14,776 nt of DNA from positions 1-14,776 of the forward strand of contig CANETG010000042.1 in the NCBI GenBank assembly GCA_947440875.1, written 5' to 3'. The DNA is from Bacteriovoracaceae bacterium (GTDB lineage: Bacteria > Bdellovibrionota > Bacteriovoracia > Bacteriovoracales > Bacteriovoracaceae). The position numbers and the translations under genes were made by a program. The notes under the pieces are model-generated. The model was not told the DNA's origin, did not search any database, and saw nothing but the letters and a program-made list of their open reading frames with translations. The stretch's first letter is position 1. The number at the start of each line of letters is the position of its first letter. Shown here piece by piece: positions 13,153 through 14,776 of the stretch.

Positions 13153-14727
13153 TTAATTTTTTAAGTAGAAGCAACCGACCGACTTTTTATTTCTCATGGA
13201 AGCATTCAGCACCATGAACGCAACTTCAACTCCATTACGAAGTCCAATAAGTTCATCATTCAATTGAGCGTATTTATAAAATTTCCCGATCTCATCCTGA
13301 AGTTCAATGAACATGGCGCGCGCGCGCGCGAGGCGATTCTGTGAACGCGAGAGACCAACATAGTTCCACATTGTCTGCTTTAATGTCAGCTGATCCTGCG
13401 AAATGAGCGCCATTTCTACTTCTTCATGTCCTTCCGACCAGTTTTTAATTTTATCCGAATCGTAGTCTGAAAGAGTCTCTATTGAACTGAGAATATCTTC
13501 ACCCGCTATGTAGCCCCAAGTAAGACCTTCAAGAAGTGATGTCGATGCAAGACGATTCGCTCCATGCAGTCCGGTGCAGGCAACTTCTCCCACAGCATAT
13601 AAACGCTTGAGATTCGTTTTTCCTTTGAGATCAGTCTTCACACCGCCACATGTGTAGTGCGCCGCTGGAACAACAGGGATAGGCATATTTGCCATGTTCA
13701 CCTGATTATCAAGACAGTAAGCGTAGATCGTAGGAAATCTTTCTTTGAGATAATCCTCACCCTTGTGTGAAATATCGAGATAAACGCAGTCTTCTTTTTC
13801 GGCAATCATCTCTTCAAGAATCGCGCGTGCAACCACGTCTCGGGGAGCGAGCTCCTCATCGGGATGGTACTTCTTCATGAAAGCTTCGCCCTTGGCATTG
13901 ATAAGCTTTCCGCCTTCGCCTCTGACCGCTTCCGAAATAAGAAAACGCCGGTGAGAGGAACGATTATAAAACGTCGTCGGATGGAACTGAATAAATTCCA
14001 TGTTCGCCACATCCGCTCCCGCGCGATAGGCCATGGCGTGACCATCACCGCGAGCGCCCTCAGCGTTGGAATGGTGTAGGTAAAGAGCACCAATACCTCC
14101 AGTCGCCAGAATCGTTACTTTGGAGAGAACTTTTCTCACTTCGTTATTTTCTTGATTGAGAAGATAGGCACCGAGAACCTGATTCTCTTCGTAGCGCTGA
14201 GTGATATCAACACCATGATGATCCGGCGTAATGAGGTCGATCGCCGTGTGACTCGTGAGAAAATTGATATTCGGAAACTTTGTTTTGTCTGAGAGGTAAT
14301 TGAGAAGGGAAATTTGAATCGTCTTCCCCGTCATATCACCTTTATAGATAATTCTATCTCTTGAGTGAGCAGCTTCTCTGGTAAAAAGTAGTTCGCCTTC
14401 AGCATCCTTGGCGAAATCCGCATGAGACTTATCAATCAAAACTTCATCAATAATTTCAGCCGATCTTGTCGCGAGAATTTTTGCGGCCTCGACGTTGGAT
14501 GTATAGGCAGATGCTCGGATGATATCGGTAATGAGATCTTCTTGATCGTTTAAATCTTTAGGACTGTAGATAATCCCCCCCTGTGCCCAGAACGTATTCG
14601 TTAGTTCTGGTTTCTTCTCGCGGGTGACAATAGTGACATTGATTTTTTTCTCGGCCAGTTTAAGAGCAGCCGACAGTCCGGAAATACCTGTCCCGAGAAT
14701 GAGTACGTCAGTGCTAAAGTCTTTCAT
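13153..14727 (-). CDS. nadB: L-aspartate oxidase
   Basis: 524 residues. This FAD enzyme oxidises L-aspartate to iminoaspartate, the first step of de novo NAD synthesis, and passes it to quinolinate synthase (NadA, not in the window). Motifs: LGTGISGLSAA (11-21) for FAD; TFWAQGGI (45-52); E118 in TREAAHS; GDMTGKTI (130-137); FIQFHPT (245-251) with H249; RDVVARAI (296-303); HYTCGGV (357-363) with H357; and GANRLASTSLLEG (389-401) with R392. These match the residues known to act in E. coli NadB by position in their motifs. The C-terminus ends RNKKSVGCFYLKN, where most family members have an ESRGLH-type ending. AGGT five bases before the ATG supports the start, and TATAGT (14771-14766) may be its -10 box with the -35 outside the window. 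Confidence 0.96.
   Translation of the reverse strand: MKDFSTDVLILGTGISGLSAALKLAEKKINVTIVTREKKPELTNTFWAQGGIIYSPKDLNDQEDLITDIIRASAYTSNVEAAKILATRSAEIIDEVLIDKSHADFAKDAEGELLFTREAAHSRDRIIYKGDMTGKTIQISLLNYLSDKTKFPNINFLTSHTAIDLITPDHHGVDITQRYEENQVLGAYLLNQENNEVRKVLSKVTILATGGIGALYLHHSNAEGARGDGHAMAYRAGADVANMEFIQFHPTTFYNRSSHRRFLISEAVRGEGGKLINAKGEAFMKKYHPDEELAPRDVVARAILEEMIAEKEDCVYLDISHKGEDYLKERFPTIYAYCLDNQVNMANMPIPVVPAAHYTCGGVKTDLKGKTNLKRLYAVGEVACTGLHGANRLASTSLLEGLTWGYIAGEDILSSIETLSDYDSDKIKNWSEGHEEVEMALISQDQLTLKQTMWNYVGLSRSQNRLARARAMFIELQDEIGKFYKYAQLNDELIGLRNGVEVAFMVLNASMRNKKSVGCFYLKN
13316..13328. repeat. Alternating GC tract inside nadB
   Basis: A 13-base uninterrupted G/C alternation (six GC units plus G) within the nadB coding sequence. 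It encodes the ARAR part of RLARARAM (466-472 region). It is short but stands out against the surrounding composition. Confidence 0.9.
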
Positions 14728-14776
14728 ACAGACCTGTATTTCAGAGAGATATCTACCCTCGGCGCACTATAAGTAA

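Noticed and set aside
1..14776. Mobile element, CRISPR, toxin-antitoxin or phage-defence system
   Set aside because: I saw no transposase, integrase, direct-repeat array, toxin-antitoxin pair or defence-type domain. Nearly every gene is a recognisable core gene and composition appears uniform.

Overview
This window is a compact stretch of bacterial chromosome carrying housekeeping genes, with no sign of mobile DNA, phage, CRISPR, tRNA or rRNA. The gene set is ZapA, 5-formyltetrahydrofolate cyclo-ligase, RNase Y, membrane-anchored FtsY, EpmA, RimO, MtgA and NadB. EpmA, RimO and MtgA point to a Gram-negative, proteobacteria-like lineage. RNase Y directly behind zapA and a cyclo-ligase gene suggests the former Deltaproteobacteria. 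My best guess is Bdellovibrionota (a Bacteriovorax- or Peredibacter-like organism), from gene order and protein style only. Base composition looks moderate, below 50% G+C, but was not computed.

Layout, left to right. Positions 1-1406 (minus) hold the first codons of a flavoprotein and a complete CNNM/CorC-type membrane protein with paired CBS domains. A 188-base gap with a possible promoter and weak hairpins follows. Positions 1595-6767 (minus) form one tight operon, read from the right: zapA, fau, rny, an SDR oxidoreductase, a small membrane protein, a MutT-like NUDIX hydrolase, an eight-helix membrane protein and a membrane zinc-ribbon protein. Gaps are 23 bases or less and most junctions overlap. 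A consensus-like promoter sits so close to zapA that its mRNA may be leaderless. Positions 6839-8487 (minus) hold a CoA-pyrophosphatase-type NUDIX gene overlapping ftsY.

At 8485-8488 the NUDIX gene and epmA diverge from a shared CATG, so their start codons overlap by two bases. epmA (plus) runs tail-to-tail into an exported protein of unknown function (minus, to 10257). A small coiled-coil gene (plus, 10374-10664) abuts the end of rimO (minus, to 12050). A 366-base divergent region carries candidate promoters, a 20-base palindrome and a doubtful 30-codon ORF. mtgA (plus) ends one base from the end of nadB (minus), which reaches the right edge.

Functionally the window mixes cell division and membrane targeting (ZapA, FtsY), RNA decay (RNase Y), translation-factor and ribosomal modification (EpmA, RimO), nucleotide and coenzyme housekeeping (two NUDIX enzymes, cyclo-ligase, NadB) and cell-wall synthesis (MtgA). 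I do not see a convincing new multi-gene system. The least explained part is the tail of the zapA-rny operon (1595-3658), which encodes three uncharacterised membrane proteins around a NUDIX enzyme.
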